Virus record (IMG/VR): IMGVR_UViG_3300032163_000111
Coordinates: 1 to 22,571 of that record
DNA from: a virus
Length of the DNA stretch: 22,571 bases
Strand: one strand, 5' to 3'
Part shown: piece after piece, positions 1 through 8,155 of the stretch
Numbering within the stretch: the stretch's first letter is position 1
How the letters are laid out: each line of letters opens with the position of its first letter
Made by a program: the position numbers and the translations under genes
Notes under the pieces: generated by a model
What the model saw: the letters and a program-made list of their open reading frames with translations, nothing else
Database searches by the model: none
Told to the model about the DNA's origin: nothing

Positions 1-155
1 TTGTCGGCGTCCAACGTGTAATCATCTTTTGATATTCGCGCTAGAAACATGGTCGTTAGGGGATGTCGTTAGATTTGCCGTAATACCACAGATTTAACAT
101 TGTAGGCACTTTTAACAAATGTTTGATATAATGAATAGTTGCCAGACAAAAAAAC
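1..155. other. Left-edge segment after the hub gene, possible start of next baseplate gene
   Basis: No complete gene fits here. On the minus strand an ATG at 50-48 opens a frame (MFLARISKDDYTLDAD) that is still open at the window edge. It could be the first residues of the next tail gene, but I see no Shine-Dalgarno sequence in front of it. A second short frame starting at 100 closes after 14 codons. The minus strand has a T7 run (153-147) just after the hub stop codon, but no GC-rich stem precedes it, so I do not call a terminator. Confidence 0.3.
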
Positions 156-1559
156 TTATTGCGTCAATTTTATCGATTGTTTGTAGTTGGTTCCGACCAC
201 ATGCGTGACAACGTCGGCAAACCACTTTCTTTTGTCGCTACTGCTATACTTCCCACCAAGCCCAACGATGTCGTATACCTTCCGGGGGCGAACGTGATAG
301 TTGCCGTGTGCGATCTCAAGTGTTAGGTGCATGCCAGCATCCTTTCGCTTCTTTCTTTTCTTCCCGGCCTTCTTGAGAATGGCATCTCTTCGTTTCACTG
401 GATCTTCCAACTGTTCCTTCGTCAATGGAACATCGGTCGACGGACTCCTCATGCCGGCAGGGATATGAACAATCTTGAGCTTCACGTATTGCTTCACTTG
501 TTCCCATCCTACCTCGCCGGAAGCGAACGCCCTGGCACCCCACGTAATTTTATGCGCCTTCTCATCGCGTTCGATAGCCTTGTAGTCAATTTCAAACGAA
601 TCAAAATACTCTTCGGTCGTGAGTTGAACGCCACCATTCTGATCAACGGACTGAATTTCCTCCTCGGACAACACATCCTTGAATGCATCGGCTGGCACAC
701 TTACGGTGGGAACTGCCTTGTCATCGGGGTTGTCATCGACATTGGCCGATTCAATCAGATAAGCACCATCAGATGCCAAGGGGTTAATCGACATCGGTAT
801 TTCGGAGCCATACAGAGGATACACAAACCTGAGAGGCGAGACATCCTTCATCTTCTCGGCCTCCGGAACAAAAAACAACTTAGGCACTCCATCAATGATG
901 TCGACATACACAATGCAGTCAAGTCCAGGAAATGCTTTGTCTTTCGCACTATCTTCGTCACCATGGGCAAGTCGTTTCAAGAATTTCCAATCACTCTCAT
1001 CCTGACTCTGCACGATCGGTGCTTTGGCAGAAACCTTGACCTTGGCGTAATCACTTGGGATTTCAATTCGTTGCATGTCAAGTCTTCCAACGTACCGTTT
1101 CATAACGAGCTTAACGATATTCTCATAGGTCGTGTCACCTTCGGTGGCAGATGGATATGAAACAGGTGCAACAGGTGAGTGCTTCGAAAGCAACCATGAA
1201 GGGTCGTACGCAGTAACGAACAGGTTGGGGTGGCCACTGTCGGGGAATCCGGGTCGGAACGATGCGAGATAGCCAACAAACATTTCCATATCCCGATTGA
1301 TTCGTCTGGTTCCATCCATTGGTCCGAACCACAACCTTACCATCAATCCTTCGACAAACTGGTCCATAAATCGAAATATGCTTGTGGTTTCGGTTCTCTT
1401 GAGCGTAAACGTCAATCTGTCGAGTAGGTCGGCAGTTTCCTCCAACGTCACGCGTCCATCAACATTATCGGTTATGTCGAAAATAGTGCCAACGTCATCA
1501 ATACCGGGACCGATCGGACGGTCAGGCAACATCACCTCTAATTTAAACCAACTGTTCAT
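156..1559 (-). CDS. Baseplate hub protein, phage late control gene D / XkdQ-like
   Basis: A 467-aa protein, probably the tail/baseplate hub that joins the tube to the spike. The family clue is the segment QSQDESDWKFLKRLA near residue 190: a similar 'sDw.fl.rlA' stretch is typical of gpD/VgrG/gp27-type hubs, followed by a beta-rich region. Its place just after the tape measure and a LysM-like protein matches the order in PBSX-like and other contractile tails. The C-terminal third contains a very basic stretch (KKAGKKRKKRKDAG) before a final beta-rich segment, an unusual insertion. The ATG overlaps the end of the LysM-like gene by 17 bases and has a GGTGA Shine-Dalgarno. Function is inferred from sequence resemblance plus synteny. 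Confidence 0.8.
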   Translation of the reverse strand: MNSWFKLEVMLPDRPIGPGIDDVGTIFDITDNVDGRVTLEETADLLDRLTFTLKRTETTSIFRFMDQFVEGLMVRLWFGPMDGTRRINRDMEMFVGYLASFRPGFPDSGHPNLFVTAYDPSWLLSKHSPVAPVSYPSATEGDTTYENIVKLVMKRYVGRLDMQRIEIPSDYAKVKVSAKAPIVQSQDESDWKFLKRLAHGDEDSAKDKAFPGLDCIVYVDIIDGVPKLFFVPEAEKMKDVSPLRFVYPLYGSEIPMSINPLASDGAYLIESANVDDNPDDKAVPTVSVPADAFKDVLSEEEIQSVDQNGGVQLTTEEYFDSFEIDYKAIERDEKAHKITWGARAFASGEVGWEQVKQYVKLKIVHIPAGMRSPSTDVPLTKEQLEDPVKRRDAILKKAGKKRKKRKDAGMHLTLEIAHGNYHVRPRKVYDIVGLGGKYSSSDKRKWFADVVTHVVGTNYKQSIKLTQ

Positions 1560-1851
1560 CTTTCACCCTTCTGACCATGGTGGTGAGATCGTCGAGTGGC
1601 AAAAATATGACATCTCCGACTTTCCATTCTGTGGGATCTCGAACCGGATTGACGTCAGCGATAACGTACCAGTATCGACTGTCGTCATAGAGCTTGAGCG
1701 CCAACTGCTCCAGGGGATGCAGACCGGTGATTGTGTTGACATCCTCGTATCTGAGGTGGTACTCAACGGTTTTACGGGCATCTATCCTGTTACGAATTCC
1801 GGGCCGCGTACCAAGGTCGTCAGTTATGAGTGTGCTGTTCTTATCAATCAT
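1543..1851 (-). CDS. Small LysM-like baseplate protein (tail protein X / XkdP C-terminal type)
   Basis: A 102-aa protein. The segment HPLEQLALKLYDDSRYWYVI followed by ADVNP and then WKVGDVIFLPL has the LysM layout: helix, 'LY.d...w..Ia..N', then 'G..l.lP'. In phage tails such domains (gpX, gp53, C-terminus of XkdP) sit at the baseplate hub and bind peptidoglycan or the hub itself. The ATG overlaps the stop of the upstream 200-aa gene in an ATGA, so translation is probably coupled. In many PBSX-like phages the LysM lies on the same polypeptide as the preceding protein; here the two are separate genes. Confidence 0.72.
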   Translation of the reverse strand: MIDKNSTLITDDLGTRPGIRNRIDARKTVEYHLRYEDVNTITGLHPLEQLALKLYDDSRYWYVIADVNPVRDPTEWKVGDVIFLPLDDLTTMVRRVKDEQLV

Positions 1852-2450
1852 TGTATCCTCTCGGCTAACGTGCTACCGACATTGCCGACGACTCCGATCG
1901 CACTGGTAACGGCACCTGCGCGGGCAAGTATAACACGCTGAACGGATTCGAGTTCATAGGCACTTCCCTCCTCAACAACCATGAACTTCAACCTTGAAAA
2001 CAGTCGTTGTGGCGTCAACGTCAGGGAACTGTAGAGCGTTTCACGAATAGGCGCTTCGGCCAATACTGTCTTGGCCCACCTGAGCCCAAAAATGAAATAA
2101 CAAAGCGGTGGCGCTACAAACTTTCGCTTGTCGAACATAGGCATTTGGTCGAGTGGAGATTCGGGAAGCATGAAACTTTCGAGCGTGGCGATAACGTCCC
2201 GGACACCATACGGTTTGGCAAATTGAAAATTCACCGTGGACGCAGACCCATCGGTGGCATCGGCAACAATGTCAAATTCAATCGTCTTGACGCCGTTGTT
2301 ACTGTACTCGATGATTGGCCTGTCCCATCCCGGGGGAGTCCTCAGTTCGTAATTGACAGGTTTCTGAATGTTCATTTCGTGCGGGTTGAACTGAAATTTG
2401 AACATCAAGCCTGCCTTTGGATTCGCTATGATACCTTTGACTGAATTCAT
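1848..2450 (-). CDS. Baseplate / tube-end protein with 'FQFNP' N-terminus
   Basis: A 200-aa protein. The beginning (LMFKFQFNPHEMNIQKPVNY) matches the 'F.FNP.e..i.k' start found in proteins lying between the tape measure and the hub of contractile tails and contractile injection systems (XkdP-like, Pvc7-like). It is followed by beta-rich sequence with a conserved-looking VKTIEFDIVADATDG. The C-terminus is hydrophobic and small-residue rich (ARAGAVTSAIGVVGNVGSTL). The ATG overlaps the tape measure stop (ATGA). No LysM is present in this protein; the neighbouring 102-aa gene carries it. Likely role: baseplate hub adaptor. The assignment rests on the N-terminal motif and position. Confidence 0.62.
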   Translation of the reverse strand: MNSVKGIIANPKAGLMFKFQFNPHEMNIQKPVNYELRTPPGWDRPIIEYSNNGVKTIEFDIVADATDGSASTVNFQFAKPYGVRDVIATLESFMLPESPLDQMPMFDKRKFVAPPLCYFIFGLRWAKTVLAEAPIRETLYSSLTLTPQRLFSRLKFMVVEEGSAYELESVQRVILARAGAVTSAIGVVGNVGSTLAERIQ

Positions 2451-4957
2451 CGTTTTTGATATTCCTTATGGCATTTCACCAGTTCCGGATAGAGTTTTGC
2501 GGCAATCTGTTTTGCATCGGAATCACCAGCTACATGCACATGAATACCACCAGTGACAGTCATTGAGCCGAGTGCATCGGCTTTAATGGTGGCCGGGGGA
2601 GGAACGTATCGTTTCACGTCAAATAACTCGGGTGCGGTTACAAACTTTGTGCGCCTTTCCAGCCCAACAGTTGCAGATGTTAACTTTTCCGTCCCCTGCC
2701 TCGTAGGCGTGGCCATAAATGAATGAGGTGAAATCAACTTTGTTGGTCCTTCTTGTTCAACGGCTGCGGGTGCGGTTACCAACTTTGTCCACCCTTCCAA
2801 CCCAACGGTTGCAGGTGTTGACTTTTCCGTCCCCTGCATAGGAGGCGTCGGCATAAATGAATGAGGTGAAATCAACTTTGTTGGTACTTCTTGTCCAACG
2901 GCCGCGGGTGCGGTATCGTCACCAGGGTGCGGGTGTCGCTTTGCCCAACGCGAAGAAATCTCGTCTATCTTGACGAAGCCAGCAAGATTCCAATCAAGTC
3001 CGACGAAGTTTGCGACCTTGTCGATGACACTGAGAAACTTCCAGATACCAACCAAAATGCTATCGACAAAATCATCCATGTTCCCCATTAACGTTCCGAT
3101 AAGAAGCGGAAGACCAACCAACGGATTGACGAATGAAAGGATAGCAAAGGCAAACAACGTGGCCCATTTCATCCAGACGGGTACGTCCTTGAACAAGGTC
3201 TTGAAGGCATAGTACGTTGCCATGACAAGGGCGATCGGCCAAACCATAGGTGAAAGTGCAAAATCAACTGCGGCTAAGGCGTGAGCCAATAACCATGTCC
3301 CCGCAGTCAGGACCGTCATGGCAGCAGCAGTAACACCAATCAGGTAACCAGCCGTATTCATTCCGTCGTTGCCATTTGGAATCAGGGTATCGATCAGCCA
3401 TGCGAACGGTGTCAATAGCATGTTGACCATTCGGTAGGCAAGTCCGAACGTGTCAATGAATCCACTACCGAATCCTTCCAAGAAACTTGCTACCCGGATT
3501 CGCATAACCTCCAAAAAGACTATGAATGGAATGAGGTGCGCCTTCATCATGGCTTGTGATTCCTGAACGCTATCGGCAAGCAGTCCACTCCACCGACCAG
3601 CTGCCTGTATCCATCCACCAAGTTTCTCCCCAATCTTGTCGACCGTGTGCATCAACCACCCAAACATCGTGTCGAGCACACCTTTGTTCTGCTGAATCTT
3701 CGTTGTAATGGACGTCAACCAGTCATTGGTTTTGTCATACGACTTCATCAACGGCCCTTGCAGAGAATCACCTATCCCAATGCGGAATTCGGTGAGGATG
3801 TTTTGAAATCTCTTCATCTTTCCATCGAGTGTCGCCATCTGGACGTCAGACATGCGTTGACCAGTTCCCTTGGCGAGTTCTTCGGTGAACTGTTCCTGCA
3901 GTTTTGCAATCTTCTTGGTATCGGCGGACAGCCTAATGATTAGACCGGCAGAATAGCCACCGACAATGCGGGTAAGGTCGCCGTACGGGATGACACGTAA
4001 TCTCTGCATAACCTTTATGAGTCCTTGACTCTTGATGTCAACGTCGGCAAGTGTCAAGCCGTATTTCCCCAGCACGGCTTCGTGCATCTTGGTTCCTTCG
4101 GCCAACATTTGGAACATCATGCGAAGCCTGGTGCCACCCTCACCACCCTTGTAATACAAATCAGCGGTCCCCATCAAGGCCAACAACTGATTGAACGGGA
4201 CTCCCATGGTTGTGGCTTCCGTTCCTACAACCTTTAGCATTTCGGACAATCGTCGCGCGTTAAGACTTGTGATGTTGGTGGCGAGCGCCATCTGGTCGAA
4301 CAGAATCGTAGCATCCGAAACGGGCCGGTTCAGTCGAGCCAGCAACGACAACATATCCTGTCCGGATTCCTGAACGCCAAACTGTGTCGCAGTCGCGTAG
4401 TTCAAAACGGCCTTGGTCAAGCCACTTAATTGTTCGGCGGGAATTGGCATCGTGGTCGAGAGGTCATACGAAGCATCCGCAATCTCTTTCGCCGAAAACC
4501 TGCCGGTAACGGCCATTGACCGCATTTGCATTTCCAGCATCTTCATCTGGTTGTTGTCGAAACCAGTAGCGGCCTGCATGTTCGCCAACGAATAGTAGAA
4601 TTCTCGCGTCGAACCGATAACGTCGGTGAGTCCTCGCTTCACGGCGTAGATTCCACCGAGCAATGAAACGTATGGGAACAGTCGAATGACGCCAGCGCGG
4701 AAACTAAAGAGGTGCGGTTCTGCACTTTGAAGGTGTCGCGAAAACGAACTGATACCAGCCCCCGCCCTGTTTGAATTGGTGGTGGTGGTGCCAAGCCCTC
4801 GGTTGAGGTGGTCAACGCTGGTCGTCGCCTTTGTGGTTTCGCCAGGCATCCGATCAACCAACTTCATCAACTTGTCGATCGACGACGAAATCTTGTTGGC
4901 GTTGACCGTAGCGTTGTCAGCTATGTTGATCGCCAAGCCTAAATTCAGTCCGTTCAC
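2447..4957 (-). CDS. Tail tape measure protein
   Basis: An 836-aa protein that sets tail length and is threaded through the tube. Residues about 100-400 resemble the TP901-type tape measure core (TREFYYSLANMQAATGFDNN, then RFSAKEIADASYDLSTT, then ATTMGVPFNQLLALMGTADL). Residues roughly 530-640 contain several hydrophobic segments (GYLIGVTAAAMTVLTAG; ALVMATYYAFKTLF; WATLFAFAILSFVNPLVGLP), common in this family. The C-terminal part holds a 46-residue tandem duplication. The start is a GTG with GGAGA seven bases upstream, just after the stop of the chaperone frameshift product. Position immediately after the tail chaperone and before the baseplate genes confirms the call. Confidence 0.92.
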   Translation of the reverse strand: MNGLNLGLAINIADNATVNANKISSSIDKLMKLVDRMPGETTKATTSVDHLNRGLGTTTTNSNRAGAGISSFSRHLQSAEPHLFSFRAGVIRLFPYVSLLGGIYAVKRGLTDVIGSTREFYYSLANMQAATGFDNNQMKMLEMQMRSMAVTGRFSAKEIADASYDLSTTMPIPAEQLSGLTKAVLNYATATQFGVQESGQDMLSLLARLNRPVSDATILFDQMALATNITSLNARRLSEMLKVVGTEATTMGVPFNQLLALMGTADLYYKGGEGGTRLRMMFQMLAEGTKMHEAVLGKYGLTLADVDIKSQGLIKVMQRLRVIPYGDLTRIVGGYSAGLIIRLSADTKKIAKLQEQFTEELAKGTGQRMSDVQMATLDGKMKRFQNILTEFRIGIGDSLQGPLMKSYDKTNDWLTSITTKIQQNKGVLDTMFGWLMHTVDKIGEKLGGWIQAAGRWSGLLADSVQESQAMMKAHLIPFIVFLEVMRIRVASFLEGFGSGFIDTFGLAYRMVNMLLTPFAWLIDTLIPNGNDGMNTAGYLIGVTAAAMTVLTAGTWLLAHALAAVDFALSPMVWPIALVMATYYAFKTLFKDVPVWMKWATLFAFAILSFVNPLVGLPLLIGTLMGNMDDFVDSILVGIWKFLSVIDKVANFVGLDWNLAGFVKIDEISSRWAKRHPHPGDDTAPAAVGQEVPTKLISPHSFMPTPPMQGTEKSTPATVGLEGWTKLVTAPAAVEQEGPTKLISPHSFMATPTRQGTEKLTSATVGLERRTKFVTAPELFDVKRYVPPPATIKADALGSMTVTGGIHVHVAGDSDAKQIAAKLYPELVKCHKEYQKR
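2631..2906 (-). repeat. 138-bp tandem duplication inside the tape measure gene
   Basis: Two adjacent 138-bp units (2631-2768 and 2769-2906) encode two 46-residue copies beginning TAPAAV and containing TKLISPHSFM, QGTEK and ATVGLE. A third partial start (TAPE) follows. The copies differ at several codons, so the duplication is not brand new. The reading frame is kept. Confidence 0.93.
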
Positions 4958-4968
4958 AATTCTCTCCG

Positions 4969-5196
4969 TTACGCTCCGCCAAGACGGTTAATGAGTGTCA
5001 GTAGGGCTTTCCGATACTCATATTCGCCTTCGAGGTCCACCTTTGCTCTTTCAAACATCCGGATTCGTTCATCTCGAGTTAGCGACAGGATATCACTTCT
5101 TGCGTATCCTGTCATCCGGGAAATGATATACATCTGTTCCTCGACGCCGTATTCATAGTCATCGTTGAAGAACAGAGCCGCTAACTCACTAAAGGG
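4969..5196 (-). CDS. Tail assembly chaperone, -1 frameshift extension (GT-type)
   Basis: A 75-codon open frame in the -1 frame relative to the chaperone gene, running from the slippery site to a TAA at 4969-4971. Its translation has a clear protein character: acidic start (ELAALFFNDDYEYGVEEQ), then YARSDILSLTRDERIRMFER and a helical end. It has no good start codon at its head; the first ATG is at its 22nd residue with a GAGGA upstream, so limited independent initiation is possible. Its place between tube and tape measure is the classical site of the frameshifted G/GT chaperones of tailed phages. The expected fusion is 282 residues from the upstream frame plus these 75. Confidence 0.78.
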   Translation of the reverse strand, partial: PFSELAALFFNDDYEYGVEEQMYIISRMTGYARSDILSLTRDERIRMFERAKVDLEGEYEYRKALLTLINRLGGA

Positions 5197-6041
5197 AAAA
5201 AAGACTGGTAGTTCACTCCGGCATTGTAATCATGCTGACAGTTTTCACACGTCACCTGCATGGCCAAGTTGACCTGTGGCAATCGATTGAGTGTGTCGCG
5301 TACAATCATCCGGTCGTTGGCAAACAAACCACCGCGGTCCGCAAAGAACATGAAACCTGCCTTGTACGCTTCGAACATATCATTCGGCATCACAAAACCT
5401 GTTTTGGAAGACCGCACATGTTTCAATCGGTCATTCACAATCCTGACTTGGAAGTCAAGTACTCGTGATGCGAGAAAATACTTCTCATTGTTCAGTGCAT
5501 CACCGACCGTGGGGATGCCAAAAACGAACTCGTCAAATACCTCTTTTTCCCATCCGAGTTCCTTCTGACCTGCTTTCGAGGTGTCAACAATTCGTTTCCA
5601 GCCAGTCTGCAGATGTGTGGCGATTTCATCCATTGGCGTAGCGGTGAAATCGACATCCGGCATCGTCATGTTCGAAAGATCAACATCGACGATATTGACG
5701 TGTCGGCATCCGCATTGCGTATGTTGCCCGATCAGCATCGGTCCGTAGGTTTCAATCTGCCCCATGACTAAAATGAGACCAGCATCGACTAGGGGAATGT
5801 GTCGAACGATATCGGGAATCTTCTTACCGTCTGATTCAAAGAAATCGCTAGACACAGACTTGCCTTCGATGTCGTGAAGCAAGCATGACAGAAGCGACGC
5901 CATCCATTTCTGTGGCTTTTCAGCTTTGAGTTGTTCGTTGTGAATGATGCGCTCCATGAAGCCATCGATCTTGTTCACTTCAAACTTTCGGCATTGTGTT
6001 TCATGGTAAGTGAAGCCTATTGGCAAAATCTTTTGCAGCAT
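5181..6041 (-). CDS. Tail assembly chaperone / baseplate-hub assembly protein with Cys pairs
   Basis: A 286-aa protein between tail tube and tape measure, the place of tail assembly chaperones that coat the tape measure before the tube polymerises. It carries two Cys pairs, C-G-C at residues 110-112 and C-E-N-C at 265-268, that could form a zinc site. This recalls the T4 gp26/gp51 hub-assembly type of protein more than the lambda G type. I chose the ATG at 6041, which has AGGAG six bases upstream; the open frame extends further 5' but would overlap the tube gene, and that part looks non-coding. The last residues (FFPLVS) follow a -1 slippery site, so a minority product should continue in the other frame. 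Confidence 0.72.
   Translation of the reverse strand: MLQKILPIGFTYHETQCRKFEVNKIDGFMERIIHNEQLKAEKPQKWMASLLSCLLHDIEGKSVSSDFFESDGKKIPDIVRHIPLVDAGLILVMGQIETYGPMLIGQHTQCGCRHVNIVDVDLSNMTMPDVDFTATPMDEIATHLQTGWKRIVDTSKAGQKELGWEKEVFDEFVFGIPTVGDALNNEKYFLASRVLDFQVRIVNDRLKHVRSSKTGFVMPNDMFEAYKAGFMFFADRGGLFANDRMIVRDTLNRLPQVNLAMQVTCENCQHDYNAGVNYQSFFPLVS
5196..5202 (-). promoter_or_regulatory. Programmed -1 frameshift slippery heptamer TTTTTTC
   Basis: In the chaperone frame the codons read TCT TTT TTC CCT, so the heptamer T TTT TTC fits the X XXY YYZ rule for simultaneous -1 slippage. It lies five codons before the zero-frame stop (5181-5183). Moving to -1 here opens the 75-codon extension. Confidence 0.8.
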
Positions 6042-6094
6042 ACTGAACTCCTGTGGTTTGATGGTTACGGTGTCCCCATTACCCCTGACGAAAG

Positions 6095-6130
6095 ACAAGG
6101 CTGGTGCATCAGGCGATACACCAGCCTTGT
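6095..6130 (-). terminator. Strong hairpin right after the tail tube gene
   Basis: A perfect 12-bp inverted repeat (ACAAGGCTGGTG / CACCAGCCTTGT) with a 12-base loop starts a few bases after the tube stop codon. Downstream on the minus strand is CTTTCGTC, not a real U-run, so it may be a partial terminator or an RNA-stabilising 3' hairpin that lets the abundant tube mRNA outlast the downstream message. Confidence 0.65.
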
Positions 6131-6132
6131 TA

Positions 6133-6618
6133 CTACTGAGCAGAGTTCGCTGACAACGTCGACTTGGTGGCGACGGTGTTGTACGCATCCTCCCAGTGAT
6201 CAACCTGTGCGACATAGGTCTGGTCGGACTTTGCACTGTCACCTTTGCCAGCAGTGTCGAAATCAGACACCTTGTAATCGTTCATCAGCAAGCCGGTGAA
6301 CAATACCTTCATGGCGACTTTACCATGACGATACTGGGTAAATGTTCCATTCACCTTTTTGCCACTCAGCCGAACATTTCGGACGAAGTTGGCAAATGTC
6401 GTGTCATCACCACTGCCATCGCGGGTCCGGACAATCGTGATGGGGCCATTCTCTTCAATCCCATCGCTGAAACTGTAGGTCTGGTTCGAACCACCATCAA
6501 CGATTGTCATGACGCCAGTCTTCGTGGACAATCCCTGCAACTTATGGAATTGGGGACTGGTCAGTCCCGGCAACTCCATAATCCATCCATTGTTGGGCAT
6601 CAAATCGTTAGGTTGCAT
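6133..6618 (-). CDS. Tail tube protein (T4 gp19-like)
   Basis: A 161-aa protein that should form the inner tail tube. Length, position immediately after the sheath gene, and the pattern of beta segments (IMELPGLTSPQFHKLQGLST near residues 13-32, GPITIVRTRDG, then MKVLFTGLLMNDYKVSDFD) fit the gp19/phage tail tube family. The ATG has AAGGAG about nine bases upstream. A 19-bp palindromic hairpin sits just 5' of that ribosome site and a strong hairpin just 3' of the stop. This unit is therefore bracketed by RNA structures, in keeping with a protein needed in high copy number. Confidence 0.88.
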   Translation of the reverse strand: MQPNDLMPNNGWIMELPGLTSPQFHKLQGLSTKTGVMTIVDGGSNQTYSFSDGIEENGPITIVRTRDGSGDDTTFANFVRNVRLSGKKVNGTFTQYRHGKVAMKVLFTGLLMNDYKVSDFDTAGKGDSAKSDQTYVAQVDHWEDAYNTVATKSTLSANSAQ

Positions 6619-6633
6619 AGCTATTACTCCTTC

Positions 6634-6652
6634 CGTGTCTCTCGGAGAGACA
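6634..6652 (-). repeat. Hairpin element, copy 1, 5' of tail tube RBS
   Basis: Minus-strand TGTCTCTCCGAGAGACACG forms a short stem of 7 or more base pairs with a CCG loop. It lies in the 39-base gap between sheath and tube, just upstream of the tube Shine-Dalgarno. The identical 19 bp recurs at 22502-22520. Confidence 0.85.
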
Positions 6653-6657
6653 TTGGT

Positions 6658-8142
6658 TTATTTTTCAGTTACTTTGAGATCGTCGCGTGTCTGGAAGATG
6701 TTGATGGTTCCAGATTCAATTGCTTCAACAGGATGGAAGGAGAAGTCGGCGACGATTCCACCATTGTCTGCGATCTCCTGCGTGTTGTTCTCTTCGTCGC
6801 ACTTCACTTTGGCGTTGTTCTCGTATCCACCGCGCGTGTTGAGTCCACCATTCTTGTATACGTCCTGCGCGAAAAACGTCAACGAATCAGAGAGTTTGTC
6901 GTACGTTTTCTTCACAGGCGGTTCTTGTTCAAGCCACATGAAGCTGCCTTGGAAACTGGCGATCATCCAGTTGGTCATTCTGCGAACGTGCGCGGAGTAA
7001 TGCTTTCGCAACGTTGAGAATGTCCGTGATGTCCGCACGATGAATCCCTTACCCTGCACCCATTGAACCGGGTTGAATCCAGCGGCAACTGAATTGTTAA
7101 CGTCTGTGGCAGAGTAGAACGGGAACTCCAATTCGTAGACATCACGAAGTGCAGTCGTGTCGCCAGCAGGGGCAATCCATGGGAAGCCACCACGCTGTAC
7201 GCATTTGCGAATCCATGCAGCACCGACAGCATGAGCCATCATCGGGATGGCAATTACACCACCGTTTTCGTCGTCAACATTTCCCCACCCACGCGTTCCA
7301 ACGAGGTAACTCTTGCTCTTAAGTAATGGAGCATACGTTGATGCGAGGGTCGTGATCGACGCGGCCTGGGGGGATGCAATGAGCCCGATTGCAACGCCAA
7401 GACCCTCAACATATGTCTGCAACGACTGAGCCGATGCAATGGCGTGAAGGTCAGCGTTCATAATCAACGGGATGTTGATACCGTTGAACCTGCTGTACGC
7501 GGCAATATAGTCGGAATCTGTTGGTGCAATCCCATCAAGTCCTCCGAGGAGTGCTGTTTGAGCAGCAACAACCGGAACGGTTGTGGCACCGGTAGCCAAT
7601 GCACAGATTACCCAACCAGACTTCTTGAGGAATTCATTGACAACGCTGGTGTTGTCGAGGTATTCGTGAACCTCCTTCATGACGGGTGCGAAATCCTTGG
7701 GGCCTTTGTATGACACGATGACGTCGCGTTTATTGGCATCGGCAACGTTCACCTTGATTTCGATGTACACATTACACCCATCGGCACCGGGACTCGGGTG
7801 ACCATACCAGCCAGACGTGAACACCCACGACCCCTTCGTCGCATCGTTGAACGTTTTGGTTGCGCTGACAGAGCCAGATGCACCAATGACACGACCTCCC
7901 CAAACGGTTGCACCGAATTCGCGGCAGTTGGCATACAATCCACGGCGCATGAACCCACCGAGGTATGAAGAACCATACTCACCGAAGACTTTCTTGTCGT
8001 CGGTGGGATTGTAAATAGGAACAGCGACATCGACAGGGCCACGTCGAGATGTAAACGCCATTCCCATGCTGAAAATGTCACTCGGAACAACCCGAGCCGC
8101 ATCAGCTGAATCTCTTTCGATAATGTTCATGCCTACGTTCAT
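6658..8142 (-). CDS. Contractile tail sheath protein
   Basis: A 494-aa protein forming the contractile sheath. The N-terminus (DIFSMGMAFTSRRGPVDVAV, then KKVFGEYGSSYLGGFMRRGL and GATVWGGRVIG) is the standard sheath pattern: a segment about passing over to a neighbouring subunit, then 'F.e.fG....yl......F..nGg..vyv.Rv'. The C-terminal region (TLRKHYSAHVRRMTNWMIAS, later FHPVEAIESGTI) matches the conserved C-terminal sheath domain. ATG at 8142 has GAGGAG six bases upstream. It is followed directly by the tube gene, the invariant order in contractile tails. The length lies between P2/Mu-type and T4-type sheaths. Confidence 0.93.
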   Translation of the reverse strand: MNVGMNIIERDSADAARVVPSDIFSMGMAFTSRRGPVDVAVPIYNPTDDKKVFGEYGSSYLGGFMRRGLYANCREFGATVWGGRVIGASGSVSATKTFNDATKGSWVFTSGWYGHPSPGADGCNVYIEIKVNVADANKRDVIVSYKGPKDFAPVMKEVHEYLDNTSVVNEFLKKSGWVICALATGATTVPVVAAQTALLGGLDGIAPTDSDYIAAYSRFNGINIPLIMNADLHAIASAQSLQTYVEGLGVAIGLIASPQAASITTLASTYAPLLKSKSYLVGTRGWGNVDDENGGVIAIPMMAHAVGAAWIRKCVQRGGFPWIAPAGDTTALRDVYELEFPFYSATDVNNSVAAGFNPVQWVQGKGFIVRTSRTFSTLRKHYSAHVRRMTNWMIASFQGSFMWLEQEPPVKKTYDKLSDSLTFFAQDVYKNGGLNTRGGYENNAKVKCDEENNTQEIADNGGIVADFSFHPVEAIESGTINIFQTRDDLKVTEK

Positions 8143-8155
8143 GATTTTCTCCTCG

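Noticed and set aside
124-132. TGATATAAT on the plus strand, an extended -10 promoter-like site
   Set aside because: No matching -35 and it would only transcribe antisense into the hub gene; probably chance in AT-rich sequence.
6042-6242. 5' extension of the chaperone frame into the tail tube gene
   Set aside because: It overlaps well-supported tube coding sequence and the hairpin, while ATG 6041 has an excellent Shine-Dalgarno.
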